Source of the DNA: an uncultured Collinsella sp.
GTDB lineage: Bacteria; Actinomycetota; Coriobacteriia; Coriobacteriales; Coriobacteriaceae
NCBI GenBank assembly: GCA_900541185.1
Contig: UQIQ01000063.1
Location: 1 to 10,145, forward strand
Direction: 5' to 3'
DNA length: 10,145 bases
Part shown: piece by piece, positions 1-7,615 of the stretch
Position numbering within the stretch: the first letter of the stretch is position 1
Layout: the number at the start of each line of letters is the position of its first letter
The notes under the pieces: model-generated
Told to the model about the DNA's origin: nothing
Seen by the model: the letters and a program-made list of their open reading frames with translations, nothing else
The model's database searches: none
Translations under genes and position numbers: made by a program

Positions 1-47
1 GAGATGACGTCGAGTCTCGTGGGCTCGGAGATGTGTATAAGAGACAG
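1..47. other. Illumina Nextera i7/P7 adapter (left contig end)
   Basis: This is synthetic library sequence, not genome. Bases 1-5 (GAGAT) match the end of the P7 flow-cell oligo, 6-13 (GACGTCGA) sit where the i7 index belongs, 14-28 (GTCTCGTGGGCTCGG) are the Nextera read-2 linker and 29-47 (AGATGTGTATAAGAGACAG) are the 19-base Tn5 mosaic end. The genomic insert starts at about base 48. Any protein predicted across this junction is an artefact. Confidence 0.98.
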
Positions 48-1261
48 GTGCAGGCTGAGGCAGCAGCCTCAGCGGCCATGCGGATGTTGCCGTTGTTGGG
101 CAAGATGATGACCGAGGTCGCGTTGACCTGGTCCACCGCGCCCAGCAGGTCGGCGGTCGAGGGATTCATAGTCTGGCCACCGGACACGATCACGTCGACG
201 CCGAGGGACTTGAGGATGTCGGCCTCGCCGGAACCGGCGGCAACGGCGACAAAACCCAGCGCCTTGGCGGGCTCGGCGGCCTTTTCCTGATCCTCGTGGA
301 TCTTGGCGGTACGGTCGTGGGCCTCCATCTCCATGTTGTGGATAAAGACCTCATAGATCTGACCGAGCTGCAGCATGTGCTCGAGCACCAGGTTGGGGGT
401 GTTGGAGTGCACATGGATCTTGTAGTCGGGATAGGCGCCCACGAGTAGCTCGCAGTCGCCCATGGAACCCAGGAACTTAAGGCACTCGTCCTCGTCAAAC
501 GGGGCGTCGGCCTTAAACAGGAACTCGTTGCAGTAGCGGAACTCCGAGCCCTCCCAATCGTCGTTGGCCTCGATCTCAACGCGACCAAGGGCCGCGTCGC
601 GGGCAGAGCCAGCGGAATCAAACGTGGCGGAGAAATCCTCGACAACGGTGCTGCGGCCAAGTGCTGCAGCCACAAAGTTCTCAAGGAAGATGGCGAAGCC
701 AAAGGCGCCGGAGTCGACCACGCCGTTCTCCTTCAGAACGGGCAACAGATCGGGTGTGCGGGCGACGGACTGGTACGCCTCAACGACGATGGCATCGAGC
801 GCATCCTCAGCCGAGAACTTCTTCTTCTCGCACTCATCGGCCTTGGTCGAGACATCGCGCAGGACCGTGAGGATCGTGCCCTCGATGGGCTTGCGGACAG
901 CCTGGAAGGCGACCTTGACGGCGCGACGGAAGGCGAAGGCAATGTTGGCGGACGTAATGGGCTCATCGGCAGAGACAAGGCCCTCGGCCACGCCGCGCAG
1001 AATCTGCGAGGTGATGACGCCGGAGTTACCGCGGGCACCCATGAGGGAGCCGTGGGTGATGGCACCGGCGATGGCTTCCATGTCGGCGTCGGCAGGAAGA
1101 GCAGAAAGCTCCTTGGTCACCGAGGCGAGCGTGAGCGACATGTTGGTGCCGGTGTCGCCGTCGGGTACGGGGAAGACGTTGAGCTTGTTGATCTCCTCGG
1201 CCTTGTCGGAAACGGCAGCCGCAGCGATCGGAAAACAGGTGCGAATGGTCTTTGCAATCAT
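48..1261 (-). CDS. fakA: FakA/YloV-type fatty acid kinase catalytic subunit (DAK2 domain), C-terminus missing
   Basis: This is the ATP-binding subunit of bacterial fatty acid kinase. In the family it phosphorylates fatty acids held by a FakB (DegV-type) carrier, feeding acyl-phosphate into phospholipid synthesis in the cytoplasm. The N-terminal Dak2/DhaL-like domain is clear: NVFPVPDGDTGTNM at residues 28-41 (Asp residues that bind Mg-ATP), GARGNSG at 75-81 and DSGAFG at 183-188. A middle domain follows, with RYCNEF at 242-247 and IHVHSNTP at 282-289, matching the Cys/His positions of FakA middle domains. The ATG at 1261 puts the PDGDTG motif at the usual distance from the N-terminus. A stop lies in frame just upstream at 1289-1291 (the asp23 stop), with no better start between. 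GGAG at 1274-1277 is a rather distant Shine-Dalgarno (12 nt). About 404 codons are present, and family members run to roughly 550, so the adapter junction removes the C-terminal part. It lies 27 nt after asp23, an operon partner also seen in Firmicutes. Confidence 0.93.
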
Positions 1262-1288
1262 GGGTATTTGAATCTCCGTTTTCGGATG

Positions 1289-1645
1289 CTAGTTCAGACG
1301 GCTCTTGAGCGCGTCGATATGGATGCCGATCTTAAGGCTGGCGGGATCGATCTGGGCGATCTCCTGCAGGGTAAAGGCAACGGAGCTCGAAAGATTGTGG
1401 CAGACGGACTTCATGTTGACGCCGTTCTCGAGCACGACGTGAAGATCGACCGTAAGGCCGTTCTCGTCGGCGGAGACAAGCACGCCCTTGCGGAGGCGCT
1501 GACCGGCAAGCAGGCGCACGCTCTCGGCGCCCTGGAGCTGTTCGGCCATACCGACGACGCCATAGCACGTCATCGCGGCATAACCGGCAATATCGGCAAT
1601 AACGTCGTTCGAGACGCTCAGGCTGCCGTTAATGGTCTCAGACAC
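1289..1645 (-). CDS. Asp23/Gls24 family envelope stress protein
   Basis: This is a small protein of the Asp23/Gls24 (DUF322) family. Members are tied to alkaline or envelope stress, and some associate with the membrane through partner proteins; the biochemical role is not settled. With the GTG start it has 118 residues, usual for the family. Family features are the N-terminal ISVxxDVIxxIAxYAAxxxxGVVGM-like stretch (SNDVIADIAGYAAM around residues 12-25, then GVVGM) and the later segment VDLHVVLENGVNM. No signal peptide or membrane helix is visible. The longest ORF begins at an ATG at 1678, but a clean AAGGAG (1652-1657) lies inside that extension, 6 nt before the GTG at 1643-1645, so the GTG start is preferred. 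A 6-bp hairpin (1661-1677) sits just upstream of this ribosome-binding site. The gene is followed after 27 nt by fakA, a pairing conserved in many Gram-positives, where asp23 is called yloU/amaP-like; I leave the symbol blank. Confidence 0.88.
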   Translation of the reverse strand: MSETINGSLSVSNDVIADIAGYAAMTCYGVVGMAEQLQGAESVRLLAGQRLRKGVLVSADENGLTVDLHVVLENGVNMKSVCHNLSSSVAFTLQEIAQIDPASLKIGIHIDALKSRLN

Positions 1646-1651
1646 AAGAAT

Positions 1652-1657
1652 CTCCTT
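1652..1657 (-). promoter_or_regulatory. Shine-Dalgarno site that decides the asp23 start
   Basis: AAGGAG on the minus strand, 6 nt before the GTG at 1643-1645. It falls inside the longer ATG-initiated reading frame (from 1678), which has no comparable site upstream. This argues that translation starts at GTG. A hairpin with stem TGGTGC/GCACCA (1661-1666 and 1672-1677, loop 1667-1671) ends 3 nt upstream and could affect access to this site; that effect is inference. Confidence 0.8.
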
Positions 1658-1701
1658 ATCTGGTGCTCGCGGCACCATCTCGTGGGAGCAATCATTGGAT
1701 T

Positions 1702-1707
1702 ATTCTA
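1702..1707 (-). promoter_or_regulatory. Possible -10 element for asp23-fakA
   Basis: TAGAAT (5 of 6 to TATAAT) lies about 57 nt upstream of the asp23 GTG start on the minus strand. No convincing TTGACA-like box is found at 16-18 nt upstream, so the call is weak. A promoter is expected in this region because an intrinsic terminator at 1804-1833 separates asp23 from the tRNA upstream. Confidence 0.3.
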
Positions 1708-1778
1708 CAACGACCGCGCCATGTTGAGGTGGCGGGCCTCGGGATTACATCCTCGACACGAAATGTTGATACGGTAAC

Positions 1779-1797
1779 GTTCGCGAACAGCGATCGC
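1779..1797. other. Two adjacent perfect palindromes upstream of asp23
   Basis: GTTCGCGAAC (1779-1788, 10 bp) and GCGATCGC (1790-1797, 8 bp) are perfect palindromes separated by one base. They lie between the tRNA terminator and the putative asp23 promoter region, outside any gene. They could be an operator or simply chance in GC-rich DNA. They do not match the Gram-positive LexA box arrangement (GAAC then GTTC). Confidence 0.35.
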
Positions 1798-1803
1798 GGC
1801 ATG

Positions 1804-1833
1804 AAAAAACCCGCCGCATAAGCGACGGGTTTT
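1804..1833 (-). terminator. Rho-independent terminator after tRNA-Asn
   Basis: Read on the minus strand, AAAACCCGTCGC pairs with GCGGCGGGTTTT around a TTAT loop. This gives a 12-bp stem with one G-U pair that runs into a six-T tract. It begins 6 nt after the tRNA CCA end, ending the tRNA transcript before asp23. The flanking A/T runs make it potentially active on both strands, but nothing on the plus strand is known to need it. Confidence 0.9.
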
Positions 1834-1839
1834 ACAACC

Positions 1840-1914
1840 TGGCTCCCCGGGTAGGACTCGAACCTACAACAGCGCGGTTAACAGCCGCGTGCTCTACCAT
1901 TGAGCTACCGAGGA
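1840..1914 (-). tRNA. tRNA-Asn (anticodon GTT)
   Basis: The 75-nt minus-strand sequence folds as a full cloverleaf. The acceptor stem TCCTCGG pairs with CCGGGGA (one U-G pair), followed by discriminator G and an encoded CCA (1840-1842). The D arm is AGCTCAATGGTAGAGC-like. The anticodon stem CGCGG/CCGCG encloses the loop CTGTTAA with anticodon GTT at 1880-1882, and the T arm is GTAGG-TTCGAGT-CCTAC. It reads AAC/AAU codons. It stands as its own unit, with a promoter at 1945-1972 and a terminator at 1804-1833. Confidence 0.97.
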
Positions 1915-1944
1915 ATAGGTGCGTGCTCTCAAGCAACGAAGTTT

Positions 1945-1972
1945 ATTATACGGACGAATCAGCTCAGGGCAA
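1945..1972 (-). promoter_or_regulatory. Sigma-70 type promoter of tRNA-Asn
   Basis: On the minus strand a perfect -10 box TATAAT (1945-1950) is preceded, after a 16-nt spacer, by TTGCCC (1967-1972), a 4-of-6 match to TTGACA. Transcription would begin near 1938, giving a leader of about 24 nt before the mature tRNA 5' end at 1914. It fits the strong constitutive expression expected of a stable RNA gene and the principal sigma factor encoded next door. Confidence 0.8.
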
Positions 1973-1998
1973 GAACTTTTTTAAGAAATTTTCCGACC

Positions 1999-2054
1999 TA
2001 GTCATTGGGGACGTTCTTAAACGACCAGTCATTCAAGAACGTCCCCAACGACTA
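1999..2054 (-). repeat. Long near-perfect palindrome, REP/MITE-like element
   Basis: The two halves (1999-2025 and 2028-2054) match as an inverted repeat over 27 positions around a 2-nt centre. A core of 14 bp is perfect (TTGGGGACGTTCTT at 2005-2018 against 2035-2048). The three imperfect positions (2004/2049, 2019/2034, 2022/2031) are A opposite C on the plus strand and therefore G-U pairs on the minus strand, so a minus-strand RNA or single strand would fold without a true mismatch. It lies in the rpoD-tRNA intergenic space, with no U-tract after it, so it is not a standard terminator. It resembles repetitive extragenic palindromes; its copy number in the genome cannot be seen here. Confidence 0.6.
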
Positions 2055-2061
2055 CATGAAA

Positions 2062-2091
2062 GCGCCCTCAAGCGGATGTGCTTGAGGGCGC
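2062..2091 (-). terminator. Hairpin terminator downstream of rpoD
   Basis: A GC-rich stem of 12 bp (arms 2062-2073 and 2080-2091) with a 6-nt loop starts 11 nt after the rpoD stop codon. On the minus strand it is followed only by TTTCATG, so the U-tract is short. Position and stability fit transcription termination or 3'-end protection of the rpoD message. The large palindrome at 1999-2054 just beyond may act as a back-up. Confidence 0.65.
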
Positions 2092-2102
2092 CTCTTGCTT
2101 GA

Positions 2103-3452
<1,350 letters not shown>

Positions 3453-3457
3453 AGATT

Positions 3458-3464
3458 CTCCCTT
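3458..3464 (-). promoter_or_regulatory. Shine-Dalgarno site that decides the rpoD start
   Basis: AAGGGAG on the minus strand, 5 nt before the GTG start codon at 3450-3452. The alternative ATG (3465-3467) abuts this motif and has no site of its own. A small hairpin AGTCC-TGT-GGACT (3468-3480) lies directly upstream. Confidence 0.75.
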
Positions 3465-3484
3465 CATAGTCCACAGGACTCAAT

Positions 3485-3493
3485 ACTTTAGCA
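3485..3493 (-). promoter_or_regulatory. Possible extended -10 promoter in front of rpoD
   Basis: The minus strand carries TGCTAAAGT, an extended -10 form (TG, one base, then TAAAGT, 4 of 6 to TATAAT), in the 110-nt dnaG-rpoD gap. Transcription would start near 3478, about 25 nt before the GTG codon. No good -35 box is visible at normal spacing. An internal rpoD promoter would be sensible, but the sequence support is weak. Confidence 0.3.
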
Positions 3494-3562
3494 CACACAT
3501 TGACGTCTATACCCAAAAAGAGGGCTGGATATAGGCGAGAATACGCTGGTTGACCACAACAT

Positions 3563-5671
3563 CTAGGCTTGTTCGGTGCCTGCGGCCTCCAGGCCAATCA
3601 AACGGAACGGGTCCGCCACGCCGCCGATTGACTTTTGCAGTTCGCGCTGACGCTGCGAATCCTGCGCGGCCTGCATGGTTAGCGCGCGACGGGCCTCATC
3701 ATCGAGTGAACGGTCCTGGCGCAGCTTGGCCTGTGCGGCACGCATGCGACGCTTGATGGTGTAGAGCTCAAGCGTATCAAGCATAAACACGATGTTCGTC
3801 TCGGTGGGGTGCTTGCTCGTCGCGGAGATGCGCCCGGCACTCACAAGCGTTGCCGCATCGGGACACACTGAGCGCGCCGCATCCATGCAGGCTGCAGGAT
3901 CGGTTCCCGGCGGCGTTGCCAGAACGGCCCATGCAATGGACTCGTGACGCGGGTCAACCCACTCGATGGAGCAGATGCGGTCGGCATACGTGCGGAACAG
4001 GTCGGGGTAGCTCGTGAGCATCGTCAACAGCTCGCGCTCCCCTGCCAAGGACTTGCGTTCAAGATCGGTAAGAACCATCGGCGCCGCCGCAGCCGGTGCG
4101 CCCGAACCGTCAGCCACAGGCACAGCGCCCATACCATCAGGCACATCGATCGGCGGCAGGTCGTCGACGACCTCCACGGGCGCGGCGCCGTAGGCATCGA
4201 GCGGGACGTAGTCGTACGGCTCTTCTTCGACCGGCGCGGACACCGGCGGCGTCGCGCCCGATGCCCAAGCACCGCGACCGGCATCGCGAGAACCCGACGC
4301 CCGACCGCCCGCGCTACCGGACCGCTCAGTCTGTGCCCGCTGGCGCTCATAGTTCTGCTCACGACGTCGTTCCGCATCCTCGCGCTTGGCGACATCGCGA
4401 AACACACGACCCGAGCTCGCGCGCACCGTCTCCAGATCCAAACCCAGCAGATCGGCAATCTGGATAAAGTACGTGTCGATCATATAGCTGTTGCGCAACG
4501 GATAGATAAGCGTCAGCGCATCTTCCAGCGCCTTAGCGCGACCGCCCGGCGTGGTGATGTCACTCGACTCCTGCAGCGAACGGTAGACAAAGTCCATAAG
4601 CGGCTCGGCAGCGTCGATGCGCGTCTGCAGTGCCTCGCCACCATGTGCGGTGATGAACTCCATGGGGTCGTTGCCGTCGGGGAGCACCACGCAGCGCAGG
4701 TCCATGGAATCCTGCTCGATAAACTGAATCGCGCGACGGGCGGCCTTCTGGCCCGCTGCATCGCCGTCGAACATATACACGATGCGCTTGGCAAAGCGAG
4801 TGAGCGTCTTGACGTGATGCTCCGTGAGGGCGGTGCCCAGCGTGGCGACAACGTTTTTAATCCCCGCCTCCCAGCAGGCGATGCAATCGGTATAGCCCTC
4901 TACCACGATGGCGGTATCCTGCGCGACGATAAACTCCTTGGCCCAATTAAAGCCGTAGAGGTTTCGCTTTTTATGAAACACGCTCGTCTCGGCGGTGTTG
5001 AGATACTTAGGCTGGCCGTCGCCCATAATGCGACCGCCAAAGGCAATGTTGTGACCCTGCTCGTCAAAGATGGGGAACATCACGCGGTCGTAAAAGCGGT
5101 CGGCAAGCTGCCCGCGCCCGCGACTCACGGCAACGTTGGCGTCGATCATCTCCTGCGGGGTAAAACCCGCCTGGGACAGGTGCGACACCAGCGCGTTACG
5201 GCCCGGTGCAAAGCCCAGGCAGTAGCGGCGGCAGACGTCGCCGCCCATGCCGCGGCTGGCAAAGTACTCGCGCGGACGGCCGTCCTTACCGCGCATGAGC
5301 ATGGTGTGGTAGAACTGGGCGGTCTCGGCGCACAGATCGTAGATGCGGGCACGTTTGGTGCCGCGCTCGCGGCGATCTCCGGTGTCATGCAGCTCAATAC
5401 CCGCGCGATCGGCCAAGTAACGGATTGACTCGGGAAAGCTCAGGTTCTCGCGCTTCATGATATACGTGAAAACGTCGCCACCCTCGCCGCAACCAAAGCA
5501 ATGCCACACCTGCGTGGCGGGGATAATGTGGAAGGACGGCGTCTTCTCGCCATGGAAGGGGCAGCATCCCCAAAACTCATGGCCGCGAGGCTTGAGCTCG
5601 ACCGTTTCCTGCACGATGGCAACCAGGTCAGACGCAGCGCGTACCTGGTCTTTTTCCTCATCGCTAATCAC
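3563..5671 (-). CDS. dnaG: DNA primase DnaG
   Basis: It makes the short RNA primers for replication and works with the replicative helicase. The N-terminal CHC2 zinc finger is intact: C37-x2-H40 and C58-x2-C61 (CPFHGEKTPSFH and HCFGCGEGGD). The RNA polymerase core follows, with PKYLN near 221-225 and FGGR at 211-214. The TOPRIM metal site has E258 in VEGYTD, the pair D302/D304 in FDGDAAG and a downstream DGNDPMEF (332-339). A helicase-interacting C-terminal region (about 535-702) is less conserved. At 702 residues it is longer than the usual 600-650, mainly through a Gly/Ala/Pro and acidic linker at about 430-530. The start is GTG at 5669-5671, preceded by GGGGGTGA (5678-5685), and it overlaps the end of ribF by 8 nt, so translation is probably coupled. 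rpoD follows 110 nt downstream. Confidence 0.97.
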   Translation of the reverse strand: MISDEEKDQVRAASDLVAIVQETVELKPRGHEFWGCCPFHGEKTPSFHIIPATQVWHCFGCGEGGDVFTYIMKRENLSFPESIRYLADRAGIELHDTGDRRERGTKRARIYDLCAETAQFYHTMLMRGKDGRPREYFASRGMGGDVCRRYCLGFAPGRNALVSHLSQAGFTPQEMIDANVAVSRGRGQLADRFYDRVMFPIFDEQGHNIAFGGRIMGDGQPKYLNTAETSVFHKKRNLYGFNWAKEFIVAQDTAIVVEGYTDCIACWEAGIKNVVATLGTALTEHHVKTLTRFAKRIVYMFDGDAAGQKAARRAIQFIEQDSMDLRCVVLPDGNDPMEFITAHGGEALQTRIDAAEPLMDFVYRSLQESSDITTPGGRAKALEDALTLIYPLRNSYMIDTYFIQIADLLGLDLETVRASSGRVFRDVAKREDAERRREQNYERQRAQTERSGSAGGRASGSRDAGRGAWASGATPPVSAPVEEEPYDYVPLDAYGAAPVEVVDDLPPIDVPDGMGAVPVADGSGAPAAAAPMVLTDLERKSLAGERELLTMLTSYPDLFRTYADRICSIEWVDPRHESIAWAVLATPPGTDPAACMDAARSVCPDAATLVSAGRISATSKHPTETNIVFMLDTLELYTIKRRMRAAQAKLRQDRSLDDEARRALTMQAAQDSQRQRELQKSIGGVADPFRLIGLEAAGTEQA

Positions 5672-6671
5672 GGATGCTCACCCCCTGATCGCCCAAGTTG
5701 TGACGAATATCCTCGATATTACCCTCGACGGTCGCGATCAACTCATCCAGCGAATCGAACACACGCGAGGGACGCAGCCAGCGCGTAAACGCCAGCGAAA
5801 CGGAAGCGCCGTACAGGTCGCCCGTATAACCAATTAAATTAGCCTCGAGATGCGCAGATGCCGCATCGTCAGCATACGTTGGCGGCAGGCCGACGTTCAC
5901 AGCAGCGGGCCACGCGGTGTCATCGACCAGCACCAGACCCTCATACACGCCATCGGCTGGCACCTGAATGCCGTCGGGAACCTGCAAGTTTGCCGTGGGA
6001 AAGCCCATGCCAGAACCCTCGTGACGGCCGCGAATAACACCGCCACGCACCATATACGGACGGCCGAGTAACCCAGCAGCAAGCTCCACATGGCCCTGTC
6101 CCAGCTCATGACGAATGCGGGTGGCGCAAATGGCCTCACCGCCCTCGCAAAGCAAGTCGTGCCCGTATACGTCAACGCCGCGCTCGGCACCCCAGGCGCG
6201 CATCTCGTCAACACCAGAAGCACCGCCACGACCCAGCCTAAAGTCGCTGCCAACGCGAATCGATCGAATGTCGACCAGACGCGACACCAGCGAGAGAAAA
6301 GCAACATGGTCAAGCGCCGCAACCTCAGGCGTAAAGGGAACGGCCACCACCGCATCGACCCCAGTTTGAGCCAGGGCATGCAGACGGTCGGCCGTCGTCA
6401 TCAATTTTTGAGCGGGCGAAGGGCTCACCACGACGTCCGGGTCGGGATCGAAGGTAACTACGACCGCCTTGCAGCCATGGGCACGGGCATCACGGACAAG
6501 CGCCGCAATGAGCTCCTGGTGTCCACGGTGAACGCCGTCGAACACGCCGATGGCAATCGATGCGGCACCCAGGTGCTCACACTTATCAAACACATCGGCA
6601 GTAACGATGCGAGCCTCGTCCGACTCGCCCGCGAAAAAGATACGCGCGAGCTCGCGAACGGACAACATCAT
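5664..6671 (-). CDS. ribF: Bifunctional riboflavin kinase / FAD synthetase RibF
   Basis: This enzyme phosphorylates riboflavin to FMN and adenylates FMN to FAD in the cytoplasm. The N-terminal FMN adenylyltransferase domain shows the nucleotidyl-transferase signature GVFDGVHRGH (42-51, with the HxGH histidines) and the TRIR motif (184-187). The C-terminal riboflavin kinase domain begins near 203 and shows GMGFPTANL (221-229), with LEANLIGYTGDLYG (275-288) in the place of the family's ExHLLDFxxDLYG segment. The length of 335 residues is usual for the family. About 40 residues precede the first motif, somewhat longer than common. The start ATG overlaps the truB stop in an ATGA arrangement, which supports it. 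The gene ends 8 nt inside dnaG. Adjacency of truB and ribF is common in bacteria. Confidence 0.95.
   Translation of the reverse strand: MMLSVRELARIFFAGESDEARIVTADVFDKCEHLGAASIAIGVFDGVHRGHQELIAALVRDARAHGCKAVVVTFDPDPDVVVSPSPAQKLMTTADRLHALAQTGVDAVVAVPFTPEVAALDHVAFLSLVSRLVDIRSIRVGSDFRLGRGGASGVDEMRAWGAERGVDVYGHDLLCEGGEAICATRIRHELGQGHVELAAGLLGRPYMVRGGVIRGRHEGSGMGFPTANLQVPDGIQVPADGVYEGLVLVDDTAWPAAVNVGLPPTYADDAASAHLEANLIGYTGDLYGASVSLAFTRWLRPSRVFDSLDELIATVEGNIEDIRHNLGDQGVSIRD
5678..5685 (-). promoter_or_regulatory. Ribosome-binding site of dnaG inside ribF
   Basis: GGGGGTGA on the minus strand, one base different from the ideal GGAGGTGA, lies 6 nt before the dnaG GTG codon and within the last codons of ribF. 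It supports the GTG start and the overlapping, coupled arrangement. Confidence 0.7.
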
Positions 6672-7600
6672 CGAACACCGCCGATTGCCTGCGGAAACAC
6701 GTGCTCCATGACAAAGCGGCCGCCCTCAATGCGGGCGAGCGCCTTGAGTCCCCCATCGAGCACCAACGCAAACGGCGCCTTCGAGGAATCGAAATCGGCA
6801 AGCGCACGCTCAACGGGAATGCGTCGGCCGCAGAGCAGGTCGTCGGCAAGATTGCCCGGCAAGTCAACACGTGTGGCGCCCAGGGCCGCAATGGGATCCA
6901 GGGCAAAGCCAGCCGCGGACTCGGGAGAAAGCTCCTCGACCGCATGACAAGCGCCAATGGAAACAACACCGGAAGCCGTGCGGCGCAGCGCGGAAATATG
7001 CGCGGCGCTATCGCAAGCGTGGCCCAGGTCGCGAGCGAGCGCACGGATATAGGTGCCCTTGCTCACCGAGAACGCCACGGTCCACACACACGTATCACCT
7101 TCGCCGCCCACGGCGATCAGGTCGGCGGCATAGACCTCGACGGGGCGCGGAGGTAGGTCCACCGCATTGCCCTCGCGAGCAGACTTGTAGGCGCGAACGC
7201 CATTGACCGAGATAGCAGAAAACGCCGGCGGCACCTGCATCTGCGGGCCCAGCATGGCGGCCAAGCGCTCACGAGCATAGGCAGGATCGCGGAGCTCGTT
7301 GGCAACAGCCACCGTGCGGACCGCCTCGCCCTCCGCATCATCGGTATTGGTCTCGGCGCCAAACGAGATGTCGGCGACATAGCTTTTGGTATCGAGGGTT
7401 AGCATGCCCAGCAGACGAGTAGCCTGGCCCACGCCCACCACCATGACGCCGGATGCCATGGGGTCGAGCGTGCCGGCATGGCCGACGCGCCGCTCATGGA
7501 GGGCGCGTCGGCATTGCGAGACCACATCGTGGGACGTGCAGCCCACCGGCTTATCGACGGCGAGCAGCATATTCAGTTGAGAAGGCGTACGACGAGCCAT
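6668..7600 (-). CDS. truB: tRNA pseudouridine(55) synthase TruB
   Basis: It converts U55 in the T loop of tRNAs to pseudouridine. The catalytic motif GHAGTLDPMASGVM lies at 40-53, with nucleophile D46. DKPVGCTSHDVV at 16-27 is the usual N-terminal motif. The base-stacking KSY (72-74), the PPAFSA segment (124-129) and SKGTYIRALARDLG (180-193, conserved Arg at 186) are present. The length of 310 residues is normal, and the C-terminal part would be the RNA-binding tail domain. The start ATG at 7598-7600 has a modest GGATGG upstream; an internal ATG at residue 11 has no visible ribosome-binding site. It lies 15 nt after nrnA and overlaps ribF by 4 nt (ATGA). Confidence 0.96.
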   Translation of the reverse strand: MARRTPSQLNMLLAVDKPVGCTSHDVVSQCRRALHERRVGHAGTLDPMASGVMVVGVGQATRLLGMLTLDTKSYVADISFGAETNTDDAEGEAVRTVAVANELRDPAYARERLAAMLGPQMQVPPAFSAISVNGVRAYKSAREGNAVDLPPRPVEVYAADLIAVGGEGDTCVWTVAFSVSKGTYIRALARDLGHACDSAAHISALRRTASGVVSIGACHAVEELSPESAAGFALDPIAALGATRVDLPGNLADDLLCGRRIPVERALADFDSSKAPFALVLDGGLKALARIEGGRFVMEHVFPQAIGGVR

Positions 7601-7615
7601 GTACCATCCAAAAAG

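Noticed and set aside
54..73. 8-bp inverted repeat (GCTGAGGC/GCCTCAGC) close to the left adapter junction, possibly a fold-back artefact
   Set aside because: It is explained by Ala/Glu codons in fakA (MAAEAAAS), which fit the family at this place. No further mirrored sequence is present.
1052..1777. 241-codon plus-strand frame spanning fakA and asp23
   Set aside because: It runs antisense across two recognised genes and their gap. Its product has no family features and its end lies in non-coding DNA.
1971..1995. A/T-rich stretch upstream of the tRNA promoter as a U-tract for the 1999-2054 hairpin
   Set aside because: On the minus strand the bases straight after the hairpin are GGTCGGAAAATTT, not a U-run, so it does not fit an intrinsic terminator. 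It may serve as an upstream promoter element.
3944..5428. 494-codon open frame on the plus strand opposite dnaG
   Set aside because: It lies wholly antisense to dnaG, which has all its motifs. Long antisense frames are expected in GC-rich coding DNA, and the translation shows no recognisable domain.
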